From Deinococcus sp. Arct2-2 (GTDB lineage: Bacteria; Deinococcota; Deinococci; Deinococcales; Deinococcaceae): a stretch of 64,000 nucleotides of DNA. Within the stretch, counting starts at the first letter, position 1. Each line of letters opens with the position of its first letter. Both the position numbers and the translations under genes were made by a program. The notes beneath the pieces were generated by a model that worked only from the letters and a program-made list of their open reading frames with translations, was not told the DNA's origin and ran no database searches. The DNA is taken from positions 11,726 to 75,725 of the forward strand of contig NZ_SSNW01000014.1 of NCBI RefSeq assembly GCF_004801315.1. Reading direction: 5' to 3'. Positions 62,880 to 64,000 of this stretch are shown here, in pieces.

Positions 62880-63422
62880 ATGAAACTTCTCATGACACCG
62901 TGGTTGCTCGCTTTGCCCCTCTGGCTGGCCTCCTGCGGCACCAGCGCCCTACCGGAAGCGTTGTCCGTAGAGCGGGCCACTCCCGTCCTGCAGGCCCTTG
63001 ACGACTGTCCCTCATGCGGTATCGTGGCTCCCACGCCCACCTTGACCTACCAGTTCTGGATGTGGCCTGCTGCTGATCTGGAGGGAGGCCTGGGGGAGCT
63101 GCAGCAGTGGACGTACAGTGGAGGCCGCCAAGGCCTGTGGGGGACAGAAGTCTTCTTGGTTCCAGCCCAGACGCAGGGAGCGGCTCAACTGTTGTCGGTG
63201 GGGTGCCTCAACGGCAGTCCGCAGCGCTGGTTTTCTTGGACACCCCGCCGCGCCTTTCAGTCCACGGCTGCTGTAGACGTGGGTGCCGTAGCCACCTTGA
63301 CTGACGCAGACGCCCTGTGCAGCGCCACATTTGGCCCAGGCTGGCAGATCGCCCGCCCCCACACTTCAACAGGATTCTGGGCCTTGGGACAGCCGCCAGT
63401 GGAGTTGCCTCCCCTATGGTGA
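62880..63422 (+). CDS. Small lipoprotein, unknown
   Basis: 180 residues from ATG 62880, 66 bases after the large regulator on the same strand. The signal peptide ends LPLWLASCGT (lipidated Cys at residue 19). A CPSCG pair at about residues 43-46, then Trp-rich beta segments (YQFWMWPAADLEGG, QWTYSGGRQGLWGTEVF, FSWTPRR) and two further Cys. No ribosome site is visible. No family recognised. Its stop overlaps the next gene by seven bases, so the two are coupled. Confidence 0.65.
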   Translation: MKLLMTPWLLALPLWLASCGTSALPEALSVERATPVLQALDDCPSCGIVAPTPTLTYQFWMWPAADLEGGLGELQQWTYSGGRQGLWGTEVFLVPAQTQGAAQLLSVGCLNGSPQRWFSWTPRRAFQSTAAVDVGAVATLTDADALCSATFGPGWQIARPHTSTGFWALGQPPVELPPLW

Positions 63423-63775
63423 TCCACCTCAAGGAGGAGCGGCCTCCCTTACAACCGCTGGTGCAGCGCCTGCTCGGTGACATCCGGCAGGCGTTGGCGG
63501 CCCAGCCTGCCACCAGCACATGGGGGGCCGCAGAACACGGCTGGGCGCTGTCGCTGCTCGCAGAACTGGGCCAAGACTGGGAAACCCAGGGCGTCCGGGT
63601 GGGGGCCCTGCAGGACTTGGGGCAGCTCAGCCACCGGCTCGATATGGTGGCGGCCACCGTAACGCGGGCCAACCTCGAAGCCCTGAGCTGCCATCTGCGG
63701 TGGGTCTTGGACGCCGCCGCACTGGATTTGGAACCTCTTGACCCCGACTCGAGAAGTCGGCCCGCACCGGACTGA
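63416..63775 (+). CDS. Small helical protein, unknown
   Basis: 119 residues from ATG 63416, overlapping the lipoprotein stop by seven bases. All-helical, no signal peptide, no Cys-rich or metal motif: LQPLVQRLLGDIRQALAAQ, WALSLLAELGQDWETQGV, LGQLSHRLDMVAATVTRANLEALSCHLRWVL. It looks like a small adaptor or regulator of the lipoprotein or of the large activator upstream. Not recognised. The remaining 225 bases of the window (63776-64000) contain no gene I can support. Confidence 0.55.
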   Translation: MVIHLKEERPPLQPLVQRLLGDIRQALAAQPATSTWGAAEHGWALSLLAELGQDWETQGVRVGALQDLGQLSHRLDMVAATVTRANLEALSCHLRWVLDAAALDLEPLDPDSRSRPAPD

Positions 63776-64000
63776 GAAGCAGCGGCGGCCTTCCCGTGCC
63801 CGGCGCTGGCCCCTACGGCCAGTTTGCCGTTCAACGGGGCCACGCTCTCTTCCCCTCAGTTGTTGTCGTCCTTGTTACCGTTTGGGCCTCACCCGATTTC
63901 ACGTAGGTCTGGTTAAGCCACTCAAGTGGACGGCCCCCCTCGGACCAAGAGTTTCCACGCAGGGATTTATGGCGACAGCAACGAAGGCCCTTGAGGTGGG

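Noticed and set aside
63776..64000. Possible transposase end on the minus strand at the right edge
   Set aside because: Short frames break repeatedly and no family motif can be read with confidence; left unannotated.

Overview
The window is GC-rich, gene-dense bacterial DNA that reads as an accessory or catabolic region of a Deinococcus-like genome. Four things point there: an N-acyl/N-succinyl-amino-acid racemase of the Deinococcus type, many short lipoproteins with an L-(A/S)-(S/A/G)-C lipobox, start codons lying directly behind TANNNT -10 boxes (leaderless starts), and scattered small palindromic repeats and transposon scraps. The genus is an inference from gene content and style; no rRNA, tRNA, replication or partition gene is present to confirm it or to say whether this is chromosome or megaplasmid.

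Layout. 1-6.4 kb: secreted lipoproteins (end of a beta-helix protein, an F5/8C+DUF1996 protein, a GH128-like glucanase with an F5/8C domain, two small unknown lipoproteins) with a transposase scrap. 6.6-8.4 kb: a NarL-type two-component pair. 8.6-10.2 kb: a SIMPL-domain protein and a WYL regulator that has lost its N-terminus. 10.7-22.1 kb: one long co-directional run encoding an N-succinylamino-acid racemase, a GNAT transferase, a peptide ABC importer (two permeases and a binding protein), two tandem serine hydrolases of the beta-lactamase/D-aminopeptidase fold, a D-aminoacylase-like amidohydrolase and an RpiR regulator. I read this as a salvage route for D-amino-acid peptides.

22.5-34.7 kb: a sugar/polyol locus with an L-xylulose-reductase-like SDR, a sugar ABC importer, a sorbitol/xylitol-type dehydrogenase, a DeoR regulator, an AraB-like FGGY kinase, and the three subunits of a glycolate-oxidase-like enzyme. 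35.8-41 kb: a partly decayed sugar locus with a permease fragment, DeoR, GMC oxidoreductase, SIS isomerase, a multiply frameshifted ROK kinase and the tail of a phosphodiester glycosidase. 41.1-43 kb: a divergent MarR/NmrA pair and an antitoxin-like gene cut by a small element with terminal inverted repeats.

43-49 kb: a beta-galactan locus (GH42, GH53, binding protein) divergent from a LacI regulator, with two matching operators. 49.3-51.1 kb: a lone receiver protein, a transposase fragment and a small HTH operon. 51.5-54.9 kb: the full-length paralogue of the first beta-helix protein, divergent from its own LacI regulator and with its own operator pair. 55-64 kb: an HTH regulator divergent from a membrane-anchored alpha/beta hydrolase, a large lipoprotein carrying a CxxCH motif, a MalT/BTAD-type giant regulator and two small genes.

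Overall the region looks like a set of independently regulated scavenging modules (glucan, galactan, pentose/polyol, D-peptide), with decay and insertion scars mostly at the borders between modules.
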